From the NCBI GenBank assembly GCA_037389465.1, contig JAZARR010000197.1, positions 9,201,501 to 9,265,500 on the forward strand: a DNA stretch of 64,000 nucleotides, written 5' to 3'. This DNA is from Baylisascaris procyonis. Taxonomy: Eukaryota > Nematoda > Chromadorea > Rhabditida > Ascarididae. This document shows, piece after piece, positions 1 to 35,242 of the stretch (its first letter is position 1; each line of letters starts with the position of its first letter). The translations under genes and the position numbers were made by a program. The notes beneath the pieces are model-generated. The model ran no database searches. It was not told the origin of the DNA and saw only the letters and a list, made by a program, of their open reading frames with translations.

Positions 1-233
1 TTCAAATGAAAAAATTTTTTCCAACTATCTCAACGAAAGCTATCTTCTAACCTTATTTATATTTAAATAATTCGAAATCGAAAAATTAACGCATAAAAAA
101 TAAATAAAAGAAAAATGAAATATATACGCAAAACTATTGAAATAATATTTGAGAATTATTTAACATCGTTTCTTTAAAAAAATATAATATCAGCGTTTTA
201 GAAATGCAATATTCGTCTATCATTTCTGTACGA

Positions 234-1536
234 TTATTGTCGCTTCTTTGTACGTGCATCTTCTTTATGAAGTCTTTGACGTCTCCTCTCTTCCTGAAAC
301 GATTAAATCTTTTTTTTTAAAGGAAACGATAATTTTAGAATTAAAAATTTCAAAAATTAGATTAAATTAGCTATTGAAAAAAGACAAAAGGATATGGCCG
401 ATATATCTTCACGCTCAAGTCAATTATTCGATCATAAAGAAAATATTTTATTCACCTTAAAAAATTGTTTACAACTTTTTCCGCCTCATTTGAATTTGAA
501 TATTTATATTTATTCCCATGATTTTTTTTAGATTAAGCGACTATTTTATAATTAAGGAAAATTTGCATATTGTTATTGCATAAAACCAACCGTCACTGCA
601 TATTATAAAAAAAAATTAAATAAATCTTTTGAATTTTTCTTAAATAAAATCAAAATTTAAATTATTGTCATTTATCGATTAATTATTAGGTAGGCAATGT
701 GTATAACAAAAAAGCATATAAGAAAATAAAATATCGAGCTAATTCCCTTTCACTATTGCATTTGAATATATAAATTACACTTGTCGCAATATAATGCTAA
801 AACGCCTAACAATGTGCTTTTCTAAAAAAAATTGACCGACCGAATACAGAAATTATCACTGAAGGAATTTGTTTTTGGATCGCAATCGATCGGACTTATT
901 TGCGAATAAATTTCACTCAAAAAATTTTGTGATTTCATTAACTATCAGTTGCTTATAAAAGGGATTATGAATCGTAAAGAAACTATTGGTCAGTTATAAA
1001 AATAAGAGCATAAATGTAACTTCCAGGTCTCATATTGCTAAAATATATTTATAATATAAGTATATGTTATATCAATAAAGTAAATTTATATAAATAACTT
1101 ATATCAACAACTTTTTTTAAATCGTTATGGTGTTGATTAAATTGCATCGATAACTTATCTCAACAACCGTTTCAAACCGTAATGGTCAAGCCTATAATGC
1201 AGGTTTTATCGATTTATCGACGTCATCAAACAACATGACAGACAGGCATACAGACAAGCGGACAGATCCTTTATATATGCACAAATATTTCGACTTCAAG
1301 ACAAAGTTTTGCAAGCAGAAAAATTTTGTAAAAAATTCAATTAAAAATAATAAATGAAAAACCTTTTTTTCGGCAATAATTGCATTGCGAAGTTTCCACG
1401 ATAATAATGCACTAATCAACAACAATGGTGAAATAGCGAGAAATAGAGTAGCAAAAAATGTAGTTGGATCATCGGCCGCCCAAATCAATATATTTGCTAA
1501 TTTCTTTAATAAATATTCATGTAACTCTTCAAACAT
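234..1536 (-). CDS. SMIM15-like small integral membrane protein (2 exons)
   Basis: Exon 1 is 1536-1363 and exon 2 is 293-234, joined in phase 0, giving 77 residues. Exon 1 encodes a short amphipathic start, the block WAADDP at residues 19-24, one membrane segment at about 27-48 and the block LLSWKL at 44-49. These match the arrangement I know for vertebrate SMIM15 (74 residues): WAAKDP, one helix, LSWKL, then a charged tail. Exon 2 supplies that tail, rich in Arg and Lys (EERRRQ at its start, TKKRQ at its end), and was chosen because a TTTCAG acceptor precedes it and the frame stays open to TAA. The start codon lies 1 nt after a TTTTCAG, a candidate trans-splice site. Function of SMIM15 is not established. 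The donor (GTTTTTC) is weak; the protein match is the main support. Confidence 0.85.
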
Positions 1537-1537
1537 T

Positions 1538-1545
1538 CTGAAAAT
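1538..1545 (-). other. candidate trans-splice acceptor of the SMIM15-like gene
   Basis: On the minus strand, TATTTTCAG is followed by one base and then the ATG. An acceptor this close to a start with no upstream coding exon is typical of spliced-leader addition in nematodes. No upstream exon was seen, so trans-splicing is inferred. Confidence 0.5.
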
Positions 1546-2680
1546 ATATTGTTATAATTTAAAAAAAAAGAATTATTAAAATAAATCTATATTTATAGAT
1601 CACGATTGATTCAATGTGGATCAAAAATGATTCATTAGTTAATAGATCATAACTAGTTTTTTTACTTAATAGATCTGAATTGCTATTAACTCAATCCATC
1701 TATAAGGCACATCCAACATAGATTCTATACCGTAATAAATTGCAAATTGCACCCATTTGTGCGAATACGGTAGCTTTAGATTATTTTCACCGAATTCATC
1801 GATAAATTTAAAGTCTCGCATTTCTATTCGTGGCTTATGTAGTTGCTACTGAGAGGTTCTATAGTTAAATACCCGCGAAAAGTAACTCCTCAACTGTATT
1901 TCAATTGCACTGTGAATAATTCACACTGTTATAATTCATTCAATTAAATCAAATATGCATTAACGAATAAAGAAGGTAAGTGAATAAATTCAAATCGAGT
2001 ATCGTATTCTTTGAAGATAAAACCCCATCTTTGAAGTTTTTTTTTATTTTTTCTTTCAGATAAACAATTCAAGCATATATGATAATATATTTTGAGTAAA
2101 TTCGATACAGTAATAAGTGCACATAACGACAGCAACTATAATGGGACGCATCATATCAAAAAAAAAAAAAAAATTCATCGATTTATAAATTTTCTTTAAC
2201 TGAAGCTTCTTTTTCTATAAGATTACAATCATTTTTTTTAATAAAACCAATTATGTGGCATCATCTAGAAACAAATGTATAACAAACTTTTTTTATTTAA
2301 AGAGAAAAAAATATTTTTAAAAAGAGAAGAAAAAGATAGAGAAAAAGCAATGATATTCTATAATCTACGGCTATCAATTACATTCAATCTAAATATTAGC
2401 AAAAAAAAAAAAAAAAAGATTATGGAATAGAGAGACATACAAAGATAGAAATGAAATTTTAAAAAATTTCAAAATTTAATCACAAAATAGATCCCCTCAC
2501 AAATAGATATCCAATTCATATTGTTTGAAAAAGTTAGAGCTAATAGAAGAGAAAAAAATTTCAATTCAATTCATTTCCGATATAATTCTATAAAAAATCA
2601 AATAATTTTAGTTGTATATTACTTTATTTCATAATAGAAATGCTTTCTCTCCACTTCTCCCTCCCTCTCTCCCTCTCCCT

Positions 2681-2731
<51 letters not shown>

Positions 2732-5433
2732 AAACTCATTTAGAACGGAGTTAATCGACAATTTCGAACCAAATTATGCTCGAGTGGAAAACTTGTCTAG
2801 GTTGGGCCCAAATTAAGCATAGAAAAGTTTGGTACTTTATCAATCAGTTATTTATAATCTCCCCTATTCACCATTTAAAAAAAAAAAAATCCTTAAATAA
2901 ATATTAAAAACTGAAATCATTAAAATAAATAGTACCCTCAATGGGGTGCTCTAAACCATTAGGCGAATTTATTCATAAAATAAAGATTTTGTAAAGTAAA
3001 ATGAGTTAAGAATTCAACAAAATACAGTATGATGAAGAATTAAGCCCCTATGCTTATAACCCCACCCCCACCCCCCGATACACCACTTAGTATTAGAAAA
3101 GTCGAAGTAGAAACCTCATCACTTTCCATCTGAAGACAATTTCGTTAGTATATAAATAAGCTTAGTGAATAAAGCAAATTTAAAGCAATACTTAGAATAG
3201 ATCAATTGCACAACGATCAAAATAATCGAAAATTGGAGTGAAAATAATTCGACGATGAGAGACAACATTATCGATGAATGAAGTAATGCTTGACCATCTA
3301 ACGAAACAAAAAAACAATTTTAAAAAAATTATATAATTGAATAAAAAAAAATATTCATATATAATGAGATGGCATTTAAAATTTTCAACAATCATTTAGT
3401 AGATTTTAAATGATTTCCAAATTTTTATCAATTGTATTAAAAAAAAAAAAAAAAATTTCCACAAATTGCTAATTTCATTTCAAAGATAGAAAGAGCAATT
3501 TATGTGAATATCCTGCTACGACATTTGCGCCGCTAGCAATTTTTTGGCTGAATAGAAAACGAGATTTTATTGCTCTAATGCACTTTTTTTTATTTATTCA
3601 TTCCTCAATCCTTCTTCCCACTCCTCTCTCTTCCCGTATTTCTTCAGCAAAATTTCATAGGGGGGAGAGGGGGTGGGGGGGATATTTCAATAATCTAACA
3701 TTCGACTTAATTTCCCTTATTTTCTAATTTCAAGAAAGTCAAAAATATTCTTCGGTAAACAATTCTTAAGGCATATCGGCATATATGGTTACCTTCAAAC
3801 AAAGGAGGAAGTTGGCCGAACAGGTTATCTTACTTCCTGCAGAAAAGTTTATTTCTAAATTAAAACGGTAAGTCAACAACAATGTGGTGTACTCATTATA
3901 GGTACCCATAAAGGTTAAAAACATTTTAAAAAAAGTTATAAGGAAAATGTCCTTCACCTGCAACAGTTCATAAGCTAGAAGGGTTTATTTTATTATTACA
4001 AGAGAGGAGATTGATTTAAATGCTCTTATCAATTTCAGGTTGCTCCCAGGGAAAAAAATTAACACCTAAAATTAAAATCAGGTCAATCATCAAATACGCA
4101 TACATATGCATACAAACATGTGTGGTTACCACAGAGAATGGTTATATTTCCTGTTAACAGCCGCTTTTTCAGTCCGAATTTAGCTATATATAACAGCAGC
4201 CTTTTCATGGCTCTTTGCAAAAAAATGACCTCATTATTGACTCATAAAATTTGCATAAAATACTGCATAACTATAACCGGAAGTTGATTTTTATTTCTTT
4301 CAAAATCAATAAACCTACTATTAAAAAATGAGGATTTGAAGTGCCAAGTAAATGAAATCTAGTTCCCTTATATTTAAGTTTCATTTAAAACAATAGAAAT
4401 ACTAAATTTGCATATTCGGCTTCCTATCAATAATATCATTTCAATCATTTCAAATAAGGTATTACTTAATTACTCATTATTCAATCTTATCATTTTTTTT
4501 TCATTTAAATTCAAATATTTAAATTTTGCTTGAATATTGCAAATATTTAAATAATTATTTTTTCCGTAATATTATAAAATTATCACAAATTATTCATTAA
4601 AATGAAAGAGCAAATTACCGAAAAGAGAAATATTCTAACTGCCATCCAGTTTATAAAATGGAAAAAAAGCGGAAATCCTCGCAATCAATCACGCATAATA
4701 TTAATAATCGAATCTTTACAAAAAAATATATATACCAACAAAGCACAAAGCGGACGATATACATAAGAAGTAGCAGTTCAGGTAAAAGGCCACTCACTTT
4801 CAGTTTGACTAAAATGGTCAAAATGGCCAGAAATGAAAATGAATGGAGGAAGAGTGCTGTCTCGTAAAGGACTAGGGTCTTAACAAAAATTTCTGGAATA
4901 CGGTATAATAACTTCTTGTGTAAATGTTCCTACTACCACGAAATAAGACAGAAACGAGTTCATTACCACGATCGTAACGTTTCACAATTCACCCCCCCCC
5001 CCCCTCCGGATAAGATAGTCCACTTCAGGAAACTGAAGCAAATATCCCCTCTTTCGCTCATTTTATAGCATCGAAGTTTTCCTCCATCCTTTCCTTTCAA
5101 AGATTGCGATAAATCCTTGATATCCTTTCCTTGCTTATCTCTTCCTCTATTTCAAATAAAAAACAAAAGAATCCAATCAGATGCGTCCCTGAGCAAATAA
5201 AGCTACTAAACCTATAAAAACAAGTAAGAAATGAAAAAAAAAAATTGGCATTCACCTGCATAAATCTTGCTTTCCAATCATTTAATGCAACTATATCATC
5301 AATTAATTATTTTAAAAAAATATATATGCTCAATAAAAAATCCCATAAATCTTTAATCATTCATCATCTGATCCCTCATTTATAACTCAAAATTAATGAT
5401 GTTTAAATTCTTTAAATTTACATCATTCCACTA
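1546..5433. other. gene-poor intergenic DNA with simple repeats
   Basis: AT-rich sequence between two minus-strand genes. It holds poly(A) runs, a CT-rich microsatellite ending in a pure (CT)n block at about 2692-2726, a G-rich patch at 3660-3680 and a 13-nt C run at 4992-5004. Open frames here are short, low in complexity and carry no family motif. Its left part should include the promoter of the SMIM15-like gene and its right end the 3' UTR of the RING-CH gene, but no clear polyadenylation signal was found. Confidence 0.5.
2660..2726. repeat. CT-rich microsatellite
   Basis: Runs of CCCTCT and then a pure (CT)n block of about 35 nt form a homopyrimidine stretch on the plus strand. Confidence 0.9.
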
Positions 5434-7199
5434 TCATTGTGCATTCTTAACAGTGATATGGAAAGCAGACGATGCAATTAGACGTCCCAAACTTAAATAA
5501 TAATTCATTCGACGATCGGTTGCTATAAATGTTTTCCAGAAAAGAATGTGTGCCATTTGCGCCAATAAAGAACGTTGCCCAACGAGTGTCTTATAGAATC
5601 CACGTAATAGTCTATAGGTGGAATATGCATCTAAGAATATTTCAAGTAGATCCCACGTCGATAATTTTAACGGTGGGCAACACCATTCGTCAAGTGGTTT
5701 CAATTCCCATCGCTTCTTATATACATATCTGAAATATTATATTTATTAATATTGATTTAAATGCCTTCTAAATTATAAAGAAATTATGAAATATTTTTAA
5801 AAAATATTACGAAATATTATGAAATCATATTGTTAGAAATTAAATATTTTTATTCTAAGCAAATATATTAGATATACACTAGAAATATTTTAAGGAAAAT
5901 GTGATAATATAATAAAGTGAATGAAGTGAAGAAAAAAGAAGATGAAACAAAGATAGGGGATCATATTCCTGCTTGAAGGCGCAAATGGCAGGTCATATCG
6001 CAATAAACTGACTATACAAACCTGCATGTAATGCATTGAGTTTGTTGTCCAAGTGGTGCATTACGAAGCCATCGTTCAAAGCAACTAGCATGAACCCATT
6101 TAATTGTACCGGAGCACATACATGGGCATAGCCATTCACCCATCGATTCCTCTGAGAAGCAAAATTTGCATGCCTAAATCATATCTTTACATCCATTTAT
6201 AAATAGCTCCTCTCTAACTTTACTAATATGAATAACTTTATACTACTAATTTATATTATACTTTAATTTTATTAAGAAAAAATACATTCAAGTATTTCAA
6301 TCTAAACTCAAGTCGAAATAAAAAATAATACTAATTATTTAAATGCATTAATGAAATATAACTGCTGATGCAATACTGTCATATCTACATTACAATCTTG
6401 GAAATTGGTATTTTCCTTTATTTTTCTCGTTTTTTTTTCTCTAAGTATTAAAGATTTTTTGAAAAATCAAGTTCACCATGGAAATTTTTTTTTTCAGTCA
6501 TAGAAACTGAAAATATACTAAATTAAATCTTAAAACATCCAAAAGAATAGTTTTCTTTTTCTAGAAAAACTAATAACGCAGGGGAAAATAAAGAAGGGAA
6601 GAGAGGGGGTGGTAGCGAAAGGAAGTAGGTGGGAGAGCGATGAGGGTGAAGGAGGGAGGGAGGAGGATCATTGTTTTCCTGGTCTCATTTTTCAATAATT
6701 TTTTGAAAACAAAGAAAACACCCATTCCAAATTTATAAAAAAATAAAAAATAAAAATAAAAAATCACATAGAATTGCCACTTCCTCTTTTATAACTGAAA
6801 TCTTTAAACAATCTATCAACTTATTTGAATCTTGCTTCCAACTAAACAACTAAAAAATAAATCAACTCTCTCGTTCAATCATTTGCTACAACTAATTGAG
6901 ATCAAAAACGTCGACATTACTCTTTGATGTGGAATATTTCCATTTCCGGCAAATCGCTGCAATTTCATTGCTTCTTTTTTTTTTAAATTTAAGCCAAGTT
7001 TATTCGAAAAGCTTCTTTAATCATCGATAATGAAATTTTAAAAAAAATAATTAAAATATTTCATATAAAAAAAAAATTCACTCACTCTTCCTTCAATAGT
7101 TTCATCATGTGCATCTCTATGATGATCTTGATTATGCACCAAATCGATCAAATCGGTTATCGATTCACTTTTATCCTCCTCCACATTATCTGATATCAT
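5434..7199 (-). CDS. MARCH-type RING-CH E3 ubiquitin ligase (3 exons)
   Basis: Exons 7199-7086, 6173-6022 and 5728-5434 join in consistent phases (0, then 2) to encode 186 residues. Residues 40-88 form a complete C4HC3 RING-CH (RINGv) finger: C40, C43, C56, C58, H66, C69, C85 and C88, with GTIKWVH and the W at 73 in the family positions. RING-CH fingers bind E2 enzymes and transfer ubiquitin, usually to membrane proteins. After the finger comes WELKPLDEW, like the KLKPLRKW segment of MARCH1/8 and MARCH2/3, so the protein is nearest that branch rather than MARCH5. The N-terminal 38 residues are acidic and His-rich. The C-terminal half lacks the two obvious membrane helices of typical MARCH proteins; only moderately hydrophobic stretches (about 137-152 and 168-180) are seen. 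The start is the first ATG after an in-phase exon with GTGAGT donor. Confidence 0.88.
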
Positions 7200-7368
7200 C
7201 GCTTTCTTTGTGGATCAATTATTGTTGTTCTTTTTTTTTAGATTTGATAGTTGATTGAGGAGTGTGGATTCTCAATCTGTAATAGTCAATTCATTACAGT
7301 TATTATAAAATAAAATAAGTAAATATGCATATTTATTCGACGAATTATACGTGCATAGGTTGAACATG

Positions 7369-7560
7369 ATAGCGATATGAAGAGACCTTCATTAGAATGG
7401 ACACCATGGATTGGCAAAAGAAATAGAGACCGACCTGCAATGAGGTGGGGCGATTCTTTAAAAAAGACCGCACGAACCAACTGGATCAGAGAAGCATTGA
7501 TTCGGGACAAGTGGAAGCGATATGAAGAGACCTTCATTCGTAATGAAATAAATAAATAAA
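7369..7560 (+). mobile_element. RTE-like non-LTR retrotransposon 3' fragment
   Basis: The reading frame at 7377-7559 contains the pattern RDRPAMRWGDSLKK, then WIREALIRDKWKRYEETF. That resembles the end of pol in RTE/CR1-like LINEs (RPPxRWxDxIKK...W...A.DR..W), just before the stop and 3' tail. Only about 60 codons remain, with no reverse transcriptase or endonuclease domain, so this is a 5'-truncated dead copy. It lies 170 bp upstream of the RING-CH start codon. A 23-bp sequence, AGCGATATGAAGAGACCTTC plus ATT, occurs at both edges (7369-7391 and 7515-7537) in different frames, which points to a local duplication. Confidence 0.6.
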
Positions 7561-7675
7561 CAAATATTGAAATAAATAAATAAATAAATATTGAAATAAA
7601 TAAATAAATAAATATTGAAACAAATAAATAAATAAATATTGAAATAAATAAATAAATAGATAAATAAATAAATTC
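7555..7675. repeat. 24-bp AAAT-rich minisatellite tail
   Basis: About four to five units of ATTG followed by AAAT repeated five times, with small changes, directly follow the LINE fragment. It is probably the expanded simple-repeat tail of the element. Confidence 0.85.
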
Positions 7676-10600
7676 GATGAATCATCGGAATGTTGAGAGG
7701 TCATTGATTGAAATTTGTTGAAGAGAAAATTGCATCAAGATTAGCCTCACAGTTTTGGGATTAGTGAGATCTAAATCCCTCATTAAGAACCCCCTCCCGC
7801 TTCTTTAAGCAGCAGCTAGGATAGAAAAAATCTTTGGCCAGTTCGATTACCACAGTTGTCAGCTTCAAATATGATCATTTAGAGATCATTAAAACTATGC
7901 TTGATTCAGCAACCGGTTCACCTACGTTAAACCTTGCCGCCTTTTCTGAACCTCATTTAATCCACAATTTCCAACCTCGGTTGTGGTTTAAACCGCAGTT
8001 GGTTTAGCTTATTACCGGAAATAAAAAAAAAATTTGTTTTAATTTTCGGGAAATAAGAAATTTTTGGCGCATTCAAACATAATTTCAACCATATACGCAA
8101 ACGGTAAAACCATTACCTAAACAATCATTTAAATTTAATTTTTAAGCTTACCGAATAGCATCTAATTTAACGTCTAAATAACGCAAAAATAAATAAAACA
8201 CAACAAAGCTATACTCTCTCCCTTTTTTCGGGACTTTCGTAGTTTTTGTTTGTAACATTGCTTGAATTTGGATCTTTGCCAACTTTGAAGTCTTGAAACG
8301 AAAAATTGCAATTTCTTTTTGCATAAATTATATATACATATTTTTTATTATTTTACATATTTTCGATTGTAAATACAATGTGGATGGAGGGAAATTTTTT
8401 TTTCCCGCTCATTTATGCAACCGTTGATCGAAATAAATCACTAATCAATTCATTGCATTTGTTTCGAGCATTGAAGTCGGTTCGTTGAAAGGTTTCTCAT
8501 TGATGATTCGTTTGCTTATAACGGAAACCGTTTTCACTTACGGTGGAGTTATGTTCATACTTCTATGTTTTTCCTGATTCTTTTTTTTTCTTTTCTTTTT
8601 TTTATGCAAATATTCTTTTATTACGTCACTTTTAATATCGAAATTTTTCTTCAACTTTTTTTTTTCTTTGATTTATTCTTATAAAGCTTTAATTTACCGC
8701 ATTTCCCTGATCGTTATAAGACCGGTCGGATGTTGTAGCGCTCGCAATGAGGCCTCTCTGTGTGTCTATTATGCGTTTGCCTTCATTTTCATCGCAAATA
8801 TTCGCGACATGTGTTTTTTTTGTGTGTGTGTGTTGATGGTATTTCCACATTTCAGGATTTATTGGTAAATCCCTTCCCGGGGGAAGGGAGAGGGTAAAAT
8901 TTTTACCAGTCAGGTAGAATTGAATGATATTAAAGTTGGAAATTCAGCGGTTTTTGAAATATTCTTGGGGAAAAAAGATTCCACCGGAAGACGATGCTTC
9001 GACCCCCTCTATGTGAGGTATCTCTAACCTTTTCTTTTAAATTTAGAAGGGAGGGGGTCCGTAGAATAACGAAATTACCTGCAAGGATATTGTCGAAAAT
9101 GTTGCTGAAAATTTTCGTTGATCTAACAGAGATTTCATCATCGGCGATGACATCTTTCATTGATTTTTTTTTTTCTTTCGAAGTAAATTGTAATCATATT
9201 CTAATTATTAAAGAAATAGTTGAAAGGAAGGAATTTATAAAAAATTTTTTTTGTTAATTTATAAATTTTTTGTAATAAACTAAAAAAAAAAATCTCTGTC
9301 CTAATGCTTTCATAAATCTTTCATGTGATGCAATCAAATATGCGTAATTTTTTCTTAGTACTGAATCAGGCGATCGATGGGAGGGGGCATCTTGTTCACA
9401 TTTATTTTAGCAATATCGTCCGGTGGAGATTTATTTAAAAGCAAATAAGATCTTAGCGGATTAGAAACCTAGAGAAATGTGAATTGAAAATCCCATCGTT
9501 TAGTAAAACATTTTTGCCCTTTTTTATTGAGAAAAAAAAACGATTCTTTAATCAGGTTATTGGCAGATGTTATTATCCTTGTTATTAATGGAAACGGTCG
9601 TCCTTGCTGTGGCTTCCTGAAAATTCATGATAGAAATGGCTGTCCCCCTACTTCTTCCCTCTCCTTCTTCCTCCCTAATCTTGAAGTTAAATCCAGGTGG
9701 GGATATAACCATGACCATAGAGTTCTATAAGAAAACCCAATTTAGAGTTGAAATTCATTGTTGGGAACGGTTGACGTTTACATGGATTGGTATATTTCAG
9801 GTATTTTTACACCTGAAAAATACTGATCGTTATTTAATGGGTGTCGTATTTTCTTTTCGATTTGTTGACAAAATTTGATTGAAAGATTTAATCGTCGAAT
9901 GAAAATTTTTCCCTCAACGGAAATTTTCTATCTTTTTTGGCAACTTTATTCATTTTATTGAAATATTTCTTTTCCAAATTTTTGTGCTTGAAAAATATAG
10001 CGTTATATTCTTTATTTAGTGTCGGTGATATTATAATCCTAAAAGGTAATATACTTATTTTTCCAGATCCCTTAAAAAACGTCGTTTATTATTTTTATGG
10101 TATTGCGTTTCCGAACATTGTAAACACTTATGCTTGTATCGGATTGTATCTCTTATGGAAATTGATTGTCAAATAAGAGTGTCGATTATAGACTATGTTT
10201 CCTTGAAGGATGGGGGAGGGGGGGGGGGGGGGCATGTGATGTACTCATGACGCAGAACGAATGGTATACAGCTGAACTCATACTGCGGTCTAGAAGCATA
10301 AACGCTGCGGTCATATGCGCCACGAGGAAAAGTGCTTCTTTTGATCACACCTATACTAGCAGTTATCGCTTTTCGCAGTAGTTAAAGATTTATGAATTCT
10401 GTAAAAAGTTTGAAGGTGGGCGAATCCATGGCCTCCGCCTATGCAATACGAGAATCCATACCTCTGCGGTAAAGTGCCCAAGAGGCCTTTCCATGCCATA
10501 CAGAGCAACAAATTCGAGCTAAAAAAAAAAAACTCGAGACACTATTACCGCAAGTACTGCACGAAGACTTCTGGTCGCATCGAAAAGGAATCTGCATGTA

Positions 10601-12640
10601 TGTATGGGGTCACGGATTATCTCACCGTTGCATCGGAATAGCCAATGAGTCCCCTTTATCGTGATCATAACTGTGGATTTGCGAAGATCGTGACTGGGCC
10701 ATAGATTCTCAGTGATTGTGGCCGAGCCATGGATTCCCCATTCCATTGTGCAGTCACGGGATTGGGCTACAGTTGATGTGATGGTTCCATCACGTTAGTT
10801 GATTCAACGAATTGTAATGTTTTAAACTTTCGTCCAGATGGATACGAGCTCAGGTTAGAGCATTATGCTGCCAACTATTGGTGAGAGTAAAAGTGAATCC
10901 TTTTTTGATGAAATATTCACCCCCTCCCCCCCCTCAGTGTGTTTTCTTAGTACCATGATGGACAAAGTAAAGAAGGGATGCTTCGATCTCAATTAGATTT
11001 TTTATTCGAATTGATTCAGCGACCTTGTTTTAATTTTCTGGTCATCGATTTTTTAAGATGGGGTTTTTGTTTTTTTTTTGGGGGGGGTCGATATTGACCA
11101 GTTTTATTCGATGGATAATATAATGGTTGAAATCTTAAATATTTTTAAAATAAATAATAATGATGATAGGTAAGCTTTGAGGTATTGGGTGATGAGTTGA
11201 AGCTACCGAATTCTTGTTTCATTGTTGACTAGGCATTGTGTTTCTTTTTGTTTACTTCTCTCTAGTTGATGTGGTAAGTGTCATAGCGAAGATATATTTA
11301 CTAACATTGAACTAGTCATATCTTTACAGCCAAACATTCACCTTTAATAAAGTTTTTTTTTTTGAAATAAAGGAGGTTAATATTAGTATTAATTATGGTT
11401 GACGATGTTTTGATCACATTGCGAAGTGGTTTTGTGCGTATACCTCGTATTTCTTCAACGTTAGAGCATCGCAGTAATTTTCGTTTGCTCTCCTCCCCCC
11501 GCTTAGCCCTTCCTTACTTCCCCGTACCTCCTTCCATGACCCGTTGTCCTCTCTGTCCTCCTTTCTTAATCCTTCCTTTTTTCTTTGCGCCTTTCCTCTT
11601 ATTTCTGTTGAGAATGCTTATGCATCCACTTCAAAACTTTGTAAAGTCGAGTTTCTTTTCGTTTATACAGTGGTTGGAATTGAAGTCAATCGTCAAAAAA
11701 AAGCATTCGGCGATGGATAGCTCACTTGGCCATTTCACTTGCTCTGGCAGTGAAGCCGCTTCCTTTCGTGTGTATGAAATGCCATACTTGAGCACTTTCA
11801 ATCGGTATTCATCGAATATACAACACAACACAAAAACATGTGGATGAAATCAAGTGTTTTGTGGCGCAATTGTCCACCACATGAAAATCCTGTGATTCAG
11901 ATACTTGTTTCTACACGCATCACTTAAGTTCTCAAAAGCCTATCTGATCGGATTTGATAGTTCTGGAATACGCTGTTAGTGAGTTAAGCGACGGCCCTTT
12001 TGATGTGAGGGTGGTCTTCATTCTTTGGTTTAGAAGATATTTAACAGTGCCTTTGCCGTTTCATTTAATAGCATTTCTTTATTGAGTTAATCTAGCTTGT
12101 CTACATGATTGTCGTTATGGATGTGTTGCAAGTTTTATCTCATTTTCTGTTTTTTAGTTAAACGAGTTTAAAGGGATATTTTCATCTTCCCTTCCGTCCT
12201 TGTAGCAATTGACCTGAGAGGAGTGGAAGTCGATCTCCACTTGTCGTTTTTTCTTTTCCTTTCATTTCGGTTCCTTCTTTCCTCTTTTTTTTCTATCCTT
12301 CTTTCCAGTTTCTTTTCCTTCTTATGTTCCCTTTCACCAGGCATTACCTTGTTCCTCTTCCTTCTCCCGCACAGGAACCCATTGGATCATTCCCGGAAGT
12401 TTTTGAACTGCTGTCATTAGCATTAATAACTAGACTACCCATTCATAAAAGAAGTGTTTTCATTGTTTGATTATCATATTTGCTCTCTTATCTGATCAAA
12501 TTGCATTGCTGATATATTTGCTTTCTGAAGTATTCGTTGAAGAGAGTGCATTCATATATCGTTGTTGTTTGTGTATCATTGAAAGAAGCGTTCTAATGTT
12601 ATTGATAAGTGAGTTTGCCTTATCACCTCTGAAACGAGTA
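7676..12640. other. intergenic region between divergent RING-CH and eIF4G genes
   Basis: About 5 kb with no supported gene. It should hold the promoters of both divergent genes. Seen here are a GC-rich near-palindrome at 8872-8891, a 9-bp inverted repeat (GACCCCCTC/GAGGGGGTC) at about 9000-9058, a G tract at 10212-10232 and several pyrimidine-rich stretches. The longest open frame (11395-11847, plus) is rich in Pro, Leu and Phe from a CT-rich tract and is not convincing as a gene. Confidence 0.45.
10212..10232. repeat. poly(G) tract
   Basis: A 21-nt run of G broken by a single A. Such runs can form G-quadruplexes; see the finding on homopolymer tracts. Confidence 0.9.
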
Positions 12641-12660
12641 TTTTCAGGTTCAAACTTACT
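12641..12660 (+). other. candidate trans-splice acceptor and 5' UTR of the eIF4G gene
   Basis: TTTTCAG ends at 12647, followed by a 13-nt leader and the ATG at 12661. No coding exon was seen upstream. This fits spliced-leader addition to the long eIF4G mRNA; it could instead be an ordinary acceptor after an untranslated exon. Confidence 0.5.

Positions 12661-35242
<22,582 letters not shown>

Noticed and set aside
4658..4867. Basic plus-strand frame ending MARNENEWRKS, faintly like a LINE pol end
   Set aside because: Only a handful of residues resemble such ends, and there is no second supporting motif or repeat tail.
10441..10641. 66-residue plus-strand frame with basic residues
   Set aside because: An A run creates part of it, no acceptor or family match was found, and it does not connect to eIF4G.
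11395..11847. 150-residue plus-strand open frame
   Set aside because: Its Pro/Leu/Phe richness follows from a CT-rich tract; there are no splice signals linking it to eIF4G and no family resemblance.
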